The position numbers were made by a program, and so were the translations under genes. A DNA stretch of 64,000 nucleotides from assembly GCF_025989185.1 (NCBI RefSeq), contig NZ_JAPDNT010000021.1, positions 1 through 64,000 on the forward strand, read 5' to 3'. The stretch's first letter is position 1. The number at the start of each line of letters is the position of its first letter. The DNA is from Limobrevibacterium gyesilva (lineage in GTDB: Bacteria; Pseudomonadota; Alphaproteobacteria; Acetobacterales; Acetobacteraceae). The notes below the pieces were generated by a model. That model ran no database searches and had not been told where the DNA came from. It was given only the letters and a program-made list of their open reading frames with translations. Below are positions 26,121 through 34,099 of the stretch, in pieces.

Positions 26121-26876
26121 ATGCGGTGGTTGTTCGTGGTGTTGGCCTTGCTGCCCGCATCCGTGTGGGCCGCGGAGCCTGTGGACTTGGCGTTGGTGCT
26201 GGTCACCGACGTCTCGCGCAGCATCGACGATTCCGAGTTCGACCTGGAGAAGCAGGGCTACGCCACGGCGTTCACCGACCGCGAGGTGCTGGCCGCCATC
26301 AAGGGCGGCGCGATCGGCGCCATCGCCGTGAACTATGTCGAGTTCGCCAGCGCCTACGAGGTGAAGACGGTGGTGGACTGGATGGTGATCCGCGACGAGA
26401 CCTCGGCCCGCGCCTTCGTCGACAAGCTGCTGGTGGCGCCGCGCAGCTATTACGGCCGCACCGCGATCAGCGCCGGCATCGAGATGGCGATGCGCAACCT
26501 CGCCAACTCGGGGTTCGAGGCGCAGCGGCGGGTGATCGACGTGTGCGGCGACGGCACCAACAACAACGGCCGCGACGTGGCCGAGGCGCGCGACGAGGCG
26601 GTGGAGGCCGGCATCACCATCAACGGGCTGGCCATCATCAACGAGCATCCGGTGTCCTGGACCTTCGCGCATGTGCAGCCGCCCGGCGGGCTCGCCAACT
26701 ACTACCGCGAGAACGTCGCGGGCGGCATCGGCAACTTCGTGCTGGAGGTGCACGAGTTCCGCGCCTTCGGCACCGCGATGACGCGCAAGCTGATCAACGA
26801 GATCGCCGATCTTGGCGGCGCCTGGCGGGCCGGCGAGGCGGTGCTGCCGGGTAGGGGCGCCCCCCGCCGGTTCTGA
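26121..26876 (+). CDS. DUF1194 secreted VWA-like protein
   Basis: 251 residues. There is a clear Sec signal peptide (MRWLFVVLALLPASVWA, cut before AEP). Directly after it comes VDLALVLVTDVSRSIDDSEF with a MIDAS-type DxSxS motif near residue 29, as in von Willebrand A domains. Other family landmarks are YYGRTAISAGIEMAM, RRVIDVCGDGTNNNGRD, ITINGLAIINEHP and a C-terminal LEVHEFRAFGTAMTRKLI. DUF1194 proteins are widespread in alphaproteobacteria; the function is unknown. It follows the MFS gene by 53 bp on the same strand. Confidence 0.85.
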   Translation: MRWLFVVLALLPASVWAAEPVDLALVLVTDVSRSIDDSEFDLEKQGYATAFTDREVLAAIKGGAIGAIAVNYVEFASAYEVKTVVDWMVIRDETSARAFVDKLLVAPRSYYGRTAISAGIEMAMRNLANSGFEAQRRVIDVCGDGTNNNGRDVAEARDEAVEAGITINGLAIINEHPVSWTFAHVQPPGGLANYYRENVAGGIGNFVLEVHEFRAFGTAMTRKLINEIADLGGAWRAGEAVLPGRGAPRRF

Positions 26877-26949
26877 CGCGCGGCTTTGACGCTGAAGGCC
26901 GATGCGGCAACACTGGCGGCATCACCATCGTCCAGGGAGTGCCTCCACC

Positions 26950-27897
26950 GTGGAAATCCGCAATCTCGGCCGTTCCGGCCTGCGCGTGTCGTCGATCGGG
27001 CTCGGCTGCAACAATTTCGGCGGCCGCATCGACCTCGAAGCGACCCGCAAGGTCATCCACAAGGCGCTCGACCTCGGCATCACCCTGTTCGACACGGCGG
27101 ACGTGTATGGCGAGCGCGGCGGCTCGGAGACCAGCATGGGCCAGGTGCTCGGCGACAACCGCAAGCGGATCGTGCTGGCCAGCAAGTTCGGCCTGCCGAT
27201 GAGCGACGACGGCACGAAGCAGGGCGGCTCGCGGCGCTACATCATGGCCGCCGTCGAGGACAGCCTGCGGCGGCTGCGCACCGACTACCTGGACCTGTAC
27301 CAGCTCCACACCACCGATCATCCGCTGACCCCGATCGAGGAGACGCTGCGGGCGCTGGACGACCTCGTGCACCAGGGCAAGGTGCGCTACATCGGCTGCT
27401 CCAACCTGCCGTCCTGGCAGGTGGTGGAGGCGCAGTGGACGGCAAAGGCCGCCGGGCTCAACCCCTTCGTGTCGTGCCAGGACGAGTTCTCGCTGGTCAA
27501 GCGCGACGCAGAAAAGGAATTGATGCCGGCGATGCGCGCCTACGGCCTGGGCCTGCTGCCGTATTTCCCGCTGGCGAGCGGCCTGCTGACCGGCAAGTAC
27601 CGCCGCAACGCGCCGATGCCCGCGGATGCGCGCCTGACCAAGACCGAACGCCTGGCCAACCGCTACCTCACCGAGCGCAACTGGGCGATCAGCGAGAAGC
27701 TGATCGACTTCGCCGAGGCGCGCGGCCACACGGCGCTGGAGCTGGCGTTCAGCTGGCTGCTGGGCAAGGCGCCGGTGGCCAGCGTGATCGCGGGTGCGAC
27801 CAAGCCGGAGCAGCTGGAGCAGAACGTGAAGGCGGGCGGCTGGAAGCTGTCGGCCGAGGAGATGGCGGAGATCGACACCATCACCGGCACTGCCTGA
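26950..27897 (+). CDS. Aldo/keto reductase
   Basis: 315 residues from a GTG start at 26950, about 10 bp after AGGGAG. The opening (EIRNLGRSGLRVSSIGLG) is typical of the family. The catalytic tetrad is visible: Asp and Tyr in LFDTADVYGERG, Lys in RIVLASKFG and His in LDLYQLHTTD. The NADPH-binding C-terminus includes PVASVIAGATKPEQLEQN. It resembles the YajO/Tas-like group acting on aldehydes or ketones. It ends 22 bp from a convergent lipoprotein gene, with a GC-rich hairpin between them. Confidence 0.9.
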   Translation: MEIRNLGRSGLRVSSIGLGCNNFGGRIDLEATRKVIHKALDLGITLFDTADVYGERGGSETSMGQVLGDNRKRIVLASKFGLPMSDDGTKQGGSRRYIMAAVEDSLRRLRTDYLDLYQLHTTDHPLTPIEETLRALDDLVHQGKVRYIGCSNLPSWQVVEAQWTAKAAGLNPFVSCQDEFSLVKRDAEKELMPAMRAYGLGLLPYFPLASGLLTGKYRRNAPMPADARLTKTERLANRYLTERNWAISEKLIDFAEARGHTALELAFSWLLGKAPVASVIAGATKPEQLEQNVKAGGWKLSAEEMAEIDTITGTA

Positions 27898-27912
27898 TCC
27901 ACGGGGCGGGGT

Positions 27913-27932
27913 GGGCGCGTTACGGCGCGCCC
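27913..27932. terminator. GC-rich hairpin between convergent genes
   Basis: GGGCGCG-TTACGG-CGCGCCC, a 7-bp stem lying between the aldo/keto reductase gene and the reverse-strand lipoprotein gene and overlapping the latter's stop codon. No T-run is present, so it may act as a bidirectional pause or terminator. Confidence 0.4.
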
Positions 27933-28543
27933 AGCACCCGCGCCAGCGTGATGTCGTCGCGGAACTGCCGGGCGAGGGCGTCCACGCAGTTTCCGACGAC
28001 CTTGCGGATGCCCTCTTCGCCGGGCCAGGCCAGGCTTCGTTCCCGGCATTGCGCGGTGTAGCCGCGCACGGCGCTGCGCTCGCCGGCGCGGGCGGTGACG
28101 GCGATGGTGGCGTCGAGGGTGACGTCCCAGTACGGCGTGTTGACATCGGTGCGCAGCGCGAAGCTGCCGACCTCGGCGCTGATGCTGGCACTGCCGGGAG
28201 CCGAAGCGGCGACCCTGTGGCCGGCGGCGGTGAGTTCGGCGGCGAAGGCGTCGCGCAGCAGACGCCCGGGCGGCGGGTCGATGGCGACCGCGCTGGCGGT
28301 GACGCCGCCGAGGCTCTTGCGCTCGCCGATCCGACCGGGAGGCCCGCTGGGAGCGGGCTCGCGGAACGGCGGCACCTCGATCGTCTGCGCCGGCGCCTGC
28401 GCCAGGGCCGAGCGGGATGCTGGGGCGGCATGGGGCGGGATGGCGACGCGCAGCTCGCCCTGCGGGTTGGCGCAGGCGGCGAGCAGGAGCGTGGCGGCGC
28501 CGGCGGGCAGGTGGCGCAGCAGGCGAGGGCGGGCGGTGTTCAT
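27920..28543 (-). CDS. YajG-like lipoprotein
   Basis: 207 residues from the ATG at 28543, which begins a lipoprotein signal (RHLPAGAATLLLAAC, Cys acylated). The mature part has VPPFREPAPSGPPGRIGERK, SAVAIDPPPGRLLRDAFAAE, LTAAGHRV and a beta-rich C-terminal half, the pattern of the YajG family. Family members are envelope lipoproteins of unknown function. The C-terminus has three Cys-containing strands (YTAQCRERS, VGNCVDALARQF). Confidence 0.65.
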   Translation of the reverse strand: MNTARPRLLRHLPAGAATLLLAACANPQGELRVAIPPHAAPASRSALAQAPAQTIEVPPFREPAPSGPPGRIGERKSLGGVTASAVAIDPPPGRLLRDAFAAELTAAGHRVAASAPGSASISAEVGSFALRTDVNTPYWDVTLDATIAVTARAGERSAVRGYTAQCRERSLAWPGEEGIRKVVGNCVDALARQFRDDITLARVLGAP

Positions 28544-28789
28544 GCGTGGGCCTTCGCGGTGGTTCCAGGCGTGGCCTGGGAAGAAGCGGGCCCGAAGGGT
28601 CGTCCGACCGGCCATGATCGGTCAATGGCGGCGGCGTGCCGAAACTGGCCGCACCGGGAAGCGGGGCTGGCGCTGGCCAACAAGACAGGTGTGGATTTCT
28701 GCGGGTATTGGCAGCGAGGCGTAACGAAAGCAGACTGAAGCTCGCCTCGCGAGTCCGTGTGGCCATGCGGACAAAACATATTGCAGATT

Positions 28790-28812
28790 GCACCATAAAT
28801 GGTACATATTGC
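28790..28812. promoter_or_regulatory. Candidate autoregulatory operator of the toxin-antitoxin pair
   Basis: A palindrome ACCAT-AA-ATGGT (28792-28803) is flanked by two copies of ACATATTGC (28776-28784 and 28804-28812). It lies 20 bp before the toxin ATG. Type II toxin-antitoxin operons usually carry such a site for the antitoxin. The palindrome contains an ATG at 28799 that is therefore a less likely start. Confidence 0.5.
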
Positions 28813-28822
28813 GGCACAGGGG

Positions 28823-29188
28823 ATGAAAAAACTCCCGGCTGTTTTCTATAGGACTGCGAGCGCGGGAGAGCCTGTAAGGGATTGGTTAATAAGCGAAAAG
28901 CTTACCGATAAAGATCGGCGCCTGATCGGGAGAGACATAGCGAAGGTTGAGTTCGGTTGGCCTGTCGGCATGCCGACCTGCGAGCCGTTAGGGCATGGCC
29001 TGTTCGAGATCAGGACGGATCTGCCAAACAATCGAATTGCCAGAATCCTGTTCTGCATAAGTGAAGAATCCATGGTTCTGCTGCATGGGTTCATAAAGAA
29101 GTCGACGGATGGCACGAAAACGCCTCGGAGAGCGATCGATCTCGCTCGAGAGCGTCACGAGGATATGAAAGGGAGAAATAGAAAGTGA
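28823..29188 (+). CDS. higB: RelE/HigB-family toxin (phage Gp49-like)
   Basis: 121 residues from the ATG at 28823 (MKKLPAVFYRTASAGEPVRD), the usual family start; an upstream in-frame ATG at 28799 lies in a likely operator. Family landmarks are LTDKDRRLIGRDIAKVEFGW, MPTCEPLGHGLFEIRTDLPN, RIARILFCI and MVLLHGFIKKSTDGTKTP. Such toxins cleave mRNA at the ribosome. The antitoxin gene overlaps its stop codon. Base composition is clearly lower in GC than the neighbours, suggesting transfer. Confidence 0.85.
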   Translation: MKKLPAVFYRTASAGEPVRDWLISEKLTDKDRRLIGRDIAKVEFGWPVGMPTCEPLGHGLFEIRTDLPNNRIARILFCISEESMVLLHGFIKKSTDGTKTPRRAIDLARERHEDMKGRNRK

Positions 29189-29550
29189 ATGGGGACCGAG
29201 ATGCTGACAATATCGGCCCGTTTGGTAGCAGTTTTGATGATTTTCTTTCAGAGAGAGGGCTCCTCGAAGAGACAACGGAATACGCTGTAAAGGCCGTTTT
29301 CAGTTGGCAACTGAACGAGGCGAGAAAGGCAAAGGGGCTGACCAAAAGGGAATTTGCGGAGTTGCTTGGGACCAGCCGGTCGCAATTGGATCGGATCTTG
29401 GACCCGGACAACGATGCCGTGACTCTGGAGACGCTGCGGAAAGCCGCTCAATTGCTTGGCAAGCGGGTTCGTCTCGAACTGACAGACGCCGCTATGCGCG
29501 AAGCAGGGCCCGCTGAGGTTCCACGTCGCAGGCGCCTCCGCGCCGCTTAG
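29185..29550 (+). CDS. higA: HigA-type XRE antitoxin
   Basis: 121 residues from a GTG start overlapping the toxin stop (GTGA), with GGGAG 9 bp upstream. A helix-turn-helix of the Cro/CI type is clear (LNEARKAKGLTKREFAELLG, TSRSQLDRILDPDNDAVTLE, TLRKAAQLLGK). The N-terminal 40 residues (FDDFLSERGLLEE) probably bind the toxin. It would neutralise the toxin and repress its own operon through the palindrome at 28792-28803. GC is low relative to flanks. Confidence 0.82.
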   Translation: MNGDRDADNIGPFGSSFDDFLSERGLLEETTEYAVKAVFSWQLNEARKAKGLTKREFAELLGTSRSQLDRILDPDNDAVTLETLRKAAQLLGKRVRLELTDAAMREAGPAEVPRRRRLRAA

Positions 29551-29725
29551 CTCCGCGCCCGCTGGACCCTCGCGTTCTGTCCAAGGGGTCTCGTTCGCAC
29601 GACCCCCCTCAACGCCTCATTCCCCTCCCCAATCCAGCCTGGGCGGAACGATGCGCCGCCGCCTTGCGAACGCTAGCGCAACAGTCTAGACGCTTCAGCA
29701 GGGCTGCGTTCGGAGGGGCGTCTTC

Positions 29726-30274
29726 GTGCCGGAATTGCGTGCGGTTTTGCTCGGCGCCTGCGTCGTGGTCCTTGCCGGCTGCCAGAACTATAACGACATC
29801 GCGATGAAAATCGGCGCCCCGCCTAAGGAAGCCGTCGATCTCCGTTCGTTCGAGGTCCGGCGCTATGACCGGGTGAGCGATGCCACCCTGCTCGCCGCCG
29901 CCACCGCGACATTGCAGGATCTCGGCTACATCGTCACCGAATCGGCGCCCACGGTCGGCGTGGTGGTTGCCTCGAAGCAGCGTGATGCGGTGGAGACGGG
30001 GCAGGTCGTCGGCCAGGTGGTGCTGACCGTCGCCCTGGCGGCGCTGGGGACCATCAACAACCCCACCTGGGACCAGACGCAGGAGATCCATGTCACCCTG
30101 GTGGCCGCGCCGGTCGGCCCGTCCACCGCCCGCGACGTGCGCGTCTCGTTCGATCGCTACATCACCAACAACCACGGCCAGCTGTGGAAGACCGAACTGG
30201 TGATGGACCAGCAGATCTACGCCGAGTTCTTCGACCGGCTGGGGACCGCGCTGAAACTGGAGCAGGACGGCTGA
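29726..30274 (+). CDS. Small lipoprotein, type A (first copy)
   Basis: 182 residues from a GTG start behind GGAGGGG (29712-29718). The lipobox is VVVLAGC|Q near residue 19. The mature domain reads SFEVRRYDRVSDATLL, TATLQDLGYIVTESAPTVGV, then SKQRDAVETGQVVGQVVLTV, and has a beta-rich C-terminal half ending in IYAEFFDRLGTALKLE. It is a paralogue of the gene at 31205. The outer- or inner-membrane location is open. I do not recognise a named family. It heads a five-gene tandem lipoprotein cluster. Confidence 0.7.
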   Translation: MPELRAVLLGACVVVLAGCQNYNDIAMKIGAPPKEAVDLRSFEVRRYDRVSDATLLAAATATLQDLGYIVTESAPTVGVVVASKQRDAVETGQVVGQVVLTVALAALGTINNPTWDQTQEIHVTLVAAPVGPSTARDVRVSFDRYITNNHGQLWKTELVMDQQIYAEFFDRLGTALKLEQDG

Positions 30275-30275
30275 C

Positions 30276-30770
30276 ATGCGCCTCGCCACGCTTGCCCGCA
30301 CCCTGCCGCTGCTGCTCATCCTCGCCGCCTGCGCGCGGGCCGACAACACGCCGCTGATGAGCACGAAAAGCCCGGTGGAGCTGCGGGCCATGCAAAGCCG
30401 CAGCTTCGCCACACCCGACCGCGCGCAGACGCTGCGGCAGGTGATCGCCACGCTGCAGGACCTGGGCTACAGCCTCGACAAGGTGGAGGCGGCGGCCGGC
30501 ACCGTCACCGCCACCAAGCTCGCCGCCCTGCGCATGACCGCCACGGTCATTCCGCGCGGGACCAATGCGACGGTGGTGCGCGCCAACGCGCTGGTCAATT
30601 TCGGCGGCCGGCAGCACCAGGTGGACGAGCCGCTTTTCTACCAGCAGAACTTCTTCGCCCCCCTGGCCGGCGCCATGCTGGTGCAGGCCCTTCCCGGCCC
30701 GGCGCTGGAGGAGGGGACCGCGCCCGCCACACCCGCAACGGCGCCGCCGCCGGCCCGCCCCGGCAGTTGA
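30276..30770 (+). CDS. Small lipoprotein, type B (first copy)
   Basis: 164 residues, starting one base after the previous stop. The signal reads RTLPLLLILAAC|A. The mature domain has RAMQSRSFATPDRAQTLRQV, IATLQDLGYSLDKVEAAAG and VTATKLAALRMTATVI. It shares the LQDLGY core with type A but is shorter, and closely matches the gene at 31749. A Pro/Ala-rich tail of about 25 residues follows. Type A and B pairs probably fold alike and act together in the envelope. Function unknown. Confidence 0.7.
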   Translation: MRLATLARTLPLLLILAACARADNTPLMSTKSPVELRAMQSRSFATPDRAQTLRQVIATLQDLGYSLDKVEAAAGTVTATKLAALRMTATVIPRGTNATVVRANALVNFGGRQHQVDEPLFYQQNFFAPLAGAMLVQALPGPALEEGTAPATPATAPPPARPGS

Positions 30771-30792
30771 ACCGATGTCCACAGGAGACTCC

Positions 30793-31197
30793 ATGCGCCG
30801 CACTTTGGCTCTTTCCCTGCTGCTTCTGCTCGGCGCCTGCCAGGGCGCGGCCGAGCAGGCCGCCGCGGTCCGTCAGGGCCAGGACGTCAACCGCCTGACC
30901 GTCGGCACGGTGCAGCGGCAGATCCGCGTCGGCATGCCCAACAGCGAGGTGGCGGAGGTGCTGGGCGCGCCCAACATGGTCACGACCGACGAGAACCGCC
31001 GGGAGGTGTGGGTGTACGACCGCATCTCCACCGACACCGTCTCCTCCAGCAGTTCCGGCGGCGCCACCATTCTGATCCTGGGCGCGTCCGCCGGGGCCGC
31101 GGCCCGCAGCACGTCGCAGCGGACCCTGACCGTGATCGTCAAGTTCGACGAAGCGAACCGGGTGCGGGACTTCGCCTACCGGTCCAGCTCGTTCTGA
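30793..31197 (+). CDS. BamE/SmpA-like lipoprotein
   Basis: 134 residues from the ATG 5 bp after AGGAG. The lipoprotein signal is LALSLLLLLGAC|Q. The SmpA/OmlA-type core reads IRVGMPNSEVAEVLGAPNMV, TTDENRREVWVYDRI, and ends with TLTVIVKFDEANRVRDFAYR. A Ser/Gly-rich loop and short hydrophobic stretch lie between. The family includes BamE of the outer-membrane assembly machine, but many paralogues have other roles. It sits in the middle of the A-B-[this]-A-B cluster. Confidence 0.7.
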   Translation: MRRTLALSLLLLLGACQGAAEQAAAVRQGQDVNRLTVGTVQRQIRVGMPNSEVAEVLGAPNMVTTDENRREVWVYDRISTDTVSSSSSGGATILILGASAGAAARSTSQRTLTVIVKFDEANRVRDFAYRSSSF

Positions 31198-31204
31198 TCG
31201 CGGC

Positions 31205-31759
31205 GTGATCCGTCCTGGCCGCGCGGCGTCGGCTCTGCTGGCTCTTGCCTTGCTCGCCGGCTGCCAGAAGACCACGCAGCAGCAGACCGAGGCGCTGACG
31301 CTGGGCGCCGATGCGCCGGCGCTGCGCCAGCAGCAGACCCGCCGGTTCGACACGGCCGATGACAAGCTGCTGCTCAACGCCTCCGTGGGCGTGCTGCAGG
31401 ACCTGGGCTTCCAGATCGACGAGGCGACCGCAGGCGCGGGGCTGGTGATCGGATCGAAGGACCGCGACGCGATCGAGGCCGGGCAGGTGGTCGGGCAGGT
31501 GCTGCTCGCCGCCCTGCTCGCGGCCGGGGGCGTGGCCACCGTGCCGGTCTATGACCGGTCGCAGCGCATCCGCGTCTCCATCATCACCCGCCTGGCGCCG
31601 GACCGCACCGGTGCCGTCGTGCGCGTCACCTTCCAGCGGGTGGTCCGCGACAACATGAACCGTGTCGCCCATGTCGACACACTGCAGGAGCCGGCGATCT
31701 ACCGCGCCTTTTTTGACAAGCTGAGCCAGGCGGCGTTCCTGGAAGCGCATGAGATCTGA
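31205..31759 (+). CDS. Small lipoprotein, type A (second copy)
   Basis: 184 residues from a GTG start 7 bp after the preceding stop. The lipobox is LALLAGC|Q. It shares QQQTRRFDTADDKLLLNASV, LQDLGFQIDEATAGAGLVIG, SKDRDAIEAGQVVGQVLLAA and IYRAFFDKLSQAAFLE with the type A gene at 29726. The hydrophobic run after GQVVGQV (LLAALLAAGGVATV) could be a second membrane-contacting segment. It overlaps the next gene by 11 bp. Confidence 0.7.
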   Translation: MIRPGRAASALLALALLAGCQKTTQQQTEALTLGADAPALRQQQTRRFDTADDKLLLNASVGVLQDLGFQIDEATAGAGLVIGSKDRDAIEAGQVVGQVLLAALLAAGGVATVPVYDRSQRIRVSIITRLAPDRTGAVVRVTFQRVVRDNMNRVAHVDTLQEPAIYRAFFDKLSQAAFLEAHEI

Positions 31760-32177
31760 GATGCAAAACCGGGTCCTGGCCGCCCTGCTGGTGCTGCTGC
31801 TGGCGGGATGCATGACCGATTCGAAAGAGCAGGTGCTGGCGGTGGACAAGACCCAGGTGGCCCTGCGGGCGGTGCAGACGCGCGCCTTCGACACGCCGGA
31901 CCGCGGCGCCACCTTCCGCGCCGTGATGGCCACATTGCAGGATCTGGGCTTCGTCATCGACAAGGCGGACGACGCGCTCGGCACCGTCAGCGCCACCAAG
32001 CTGGCGGGCTACACGCTGCGCATGACCGTGACGGTGCGGCCGCAAGGCGCGCGGCGCACCACGGTGCGCGCCAGCGGGCAATACAACCTGGAAGCGGTCT
32101 CGGACGCCGAGCCCTACCAGCAGTTCTTCGCCGCGCTGGAGAAGGCGATGTTCCTCACCGCGAACCAGATCGACTGA
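31749..32177 (+). CDS. Small lipoprotein, type B (second copy)
   Basis: 142 residues. ATGs at 31749 and 31761 are both possible; neither has a good ribosome site. The lipobox is LVLLLAGC|M. The core VQTRAFDTPDRGATFRAVM, ATLQDLGFVIDKADDALGT, VSATKLAGYTLRMTVTV matches the type B gene at 30276, but it lacks that gene's Pro-rich tail. It ends in YQQFFAALEKAMFLTANQID. It closes the duplicated cluster. Confidence 0.7.
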   Translation: MRSEMQNRVLAALLVLLLAGCMTDSKEQVLAVDKTQVALRAVQTRAFDTPDRGATFRAVMATLQDLGFVIDKADDALGTVSATKLAGYTLRMTVTVRPQGARRTTVRASGQYNLEAVSDAEPYQQFFAALEKAMFLTANQID

Positions 32178-32251
32178 AGCGGCGCCACGGCGCGCAATTC
32201 CACCGCGGGCGTTCTTGCGGTAAGGTCCCGCCCGTTCAACTGGAGAGCTTC

Positions 32252-33850
32252 ATGATCCGTCGACGCGACCTGATGCGCGCCGGCGGCGGTCTGGCGTTTG
32301 CCGGCCTCGCCGCCCCCGCGATCGCCCAGCCCGCCACCACCCGCACGTTGCGGGTGATCCCGCAATCCAACCTCACCAGCATCGATCCGATCTGGACGAC
32401 GGCGGTGGTGACCCGCAACCACGCCTATCTCGTCTACGACCAGCTCGTCGCCGTGAACCGCGCGTTCGAGCCGAAGCCGCAGATGGCCGAAGGCTGGACG
32501 GTGGAGGATGACGGCCGCACCTGGACCTTCACCCTGCGCGCCGGCCTGCGCTTTCACGACGGCGAGCCGGTGCGCGCGCGCGACTGCGTGGCCTCCATCC
32601 GCCGCTGGTGGGCGCGCGATTCGCTCGGCCAGACCGTGGCCAGCCTCACCGACGAGCTCAGCGCGCCCACTGACGCCACCATCCGCTTCCGCCTCAAGCG
32701 CGCCTTCCCGCTGCTGGCGCTGGCGCTGGGCAAGCCCAGCCCGATGCCGCTGTTCATCATGCCCGAGCGCGTGGCCAGCACCGATCCGTTCAAGCAGATC
32801 ACCGACGCCACCGGCTCCGGCCCGTTCCGCTTCCTGCGCGAGGAATGGAACCCGGGCTCGTCGGCCGCATGGGCGAAGTTCGACGGCTATGTGCCGCGCA
32901 GCGAGCCCGTCGACGGCATCTCCGGCGGCAAGATCGCCGGCGTGGACCGCATCGTCTGGACCGTGATCCCCGACAGCGCCACCGCCGCCGCGGCGATGAT
33001 GAGCGGCGAGCAGGATTACTGGGAATACCCGCTGCACGACCTGGTGCCGCTGCTGAAATCGTCGCGCGACGTGGTGGTGGGCCAGCGCCTGTCCCAGGGC
33101 ATCTATGCCGGCGCCCGCATCAACCATCTGCAGCCGCCGTTCAACAACGTGAAGGTGCGCCAGGCGTTGCTGATGGCGATCGACCAGCGCGACCATCTGC
33201 GCGCCGTGGTCGGCGACGAGGGCGAGGGCACCGCCTGGGGCGCCTGCGAGAGCGTCTATACCTGCGGCACCACCTATGCCACCGACGCCGGCAACGCGCT
33301 GCTGCGCACGCATTCGGTGGAGAAGGCCGCGGCGGCGCTGAAGGCCAGCGGCTACAACGGCGAGCGCACGGTGCTGCTGGCGCCGTCCGACTATCCGCAG
33401 ATCAACGCGCTGAGCCTGGTCACCGCCGACCTGATGCGGCGGATGGGCTTCAACCTCGATCTGGCGTCCGTCGACTGGGGCACGCTGGTGCAGCGCCGCG
33501 CCAGCAAGGAGCCGGTGGAGAAGGGCGGCTGGAGCGTGTTCCACTCCACCTGGTCGGGGACCGACGTGCAGAACCCCGGCATCCAGCAGCAGACCCGCGC
33601 CAACCGCGACGGCGCCTGGTTCGGCTGGCCCGACGATCCGGAGCTGGAACGTATGCGCAATGAGTGGCTCGTCGCCGCCGACCCGGCCGAGCAGAAGCGC
33701 ATCGCCACCGCGATCCAGGTGCGCAGCTTCGAGACGGTGCCGTTCGTGCCGCTGGGCTACTACCAGCAGCCCTCGGCGTGGCGGAAGAACGTGACCGGCA
33801 CGTTCCCGTGCCAGGTCACCAGCTTCTGGAACATCGGCAAGTCCGCCTAG
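32252..33850 (+). CDS. ABC transporter substrate-binding protein (family 5, Tat signal)
   Basis: 532 residues from the ATG with GGAGAG upstream. A twin-arginine type signal is present (RRRDLMRAGGGLAFAGLAAP, cut after AIA). The mature protein shows the SBP_bac_5 landmarks TLRVIPQSNLTSIDPIWTTA, DQLVAVNRAFEPKPQMAEGW, TLRAGLRFHDGEPVRARD, GSGPFRFLREEW and NNVKVRQALLMAIDQ. Such proteins deliver peptides, glycosides or opines to Dpp/Opp-type transporters. No permease or ATPase genes are next to it, so it is an orphan or uses a distant transporter. A 13-bp hairpin follows the gene. Confidence 0.85.
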   Translation: MIRRRDLMRAGGGLAFAGLAAPAIAQPATTRTLRVIPQSNLTSIDPIWTTAVVTRNHAYLVYDQLVAVNRAFEPKPQMAEGWTVEDDGRTWTFTLRAGLRFHDGEPVRARDCVASIRRWWARDSLGQTVASLTDELSAPTDATIRFRLKRAFPLLALALGKPSPMPLFIMPERVASTDPFKQITDATGSGPFRFLREEWNPGSSAAWAKFDGYVPRSEPVDGISGGKIAGVDRIVWTVIPDSATAAAAMMSGEQDYWEYPLHDLVPLLKSSRDVVVGQRLSQGIYAGARINHLQPPFNNVKVRQALLMAIDQRDHLRAVVGDEGEGTAWGACESVYTCGTTYATDAGNALLRTHSVEKAAAALKASGYNGERTVLLAPSDYPQINALSLVTADLMRRMGFNLDLASVDWGTLVQRRASKEPVEKGGWSVFHSTWSGTDVQNPGIQQQTRANRDGAWFGWPDDPELERMRNEWLVAADPAEQKRIATAIQVRSFETVPFVPLGYYQQPSAWRKNVTGTFPCQVTSFWNIGKSA

Positions 33851-33866
33851 ACGCCATCGCTGTACC

Positions 33867-33896
33867 GTCCCGGAAATTCACGCGAATTTCCGGGAC
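33867..33896. terminator. Hairpin after the substrate-binding protein gene
   Basis: GTCCCGGAAATTC and GAATTTCCGGGAC form a perfect 13-bp stem with an ACGC loop, 16 bp after the stop codon. There is no T-run, but position and perfection support a terminator or transcript-stabilising role. Confidence 0.6.
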
Positions 33897-34099
33897 AAGC
33901 GGGGCATCGGATGGGCGTGCCCCGTCGCCCCAACCGGGCGCGTTCAAGTACCCGTGGCTTTGCGGCGCTGCCGGCGCATTGTTCTTGCGACCGGGCGGCG
34001 AGGCGGACCAGTCTGCGACAGGCCACCCACCCCCAGCCGCCATGTCGTGCAGCGGCGGCGTGGTACGTCCAGGATTCCACACCATCGCAGGAGCGCGCC

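Noticed and set aside
28616-28798. Short forward frames between the YajG-like lipoprotein and the toxin gene
   Set aside because: They lack ribosome sites and protein-like composition, and the region is better explained as promoters.
28799-28822. ATG eight codons upstream of the chosen toxin start
   Set aside because: It lies inside the probable operator palindrome and has no ribosome site; the family normally starts at the downstream MKKLPAVFYR.
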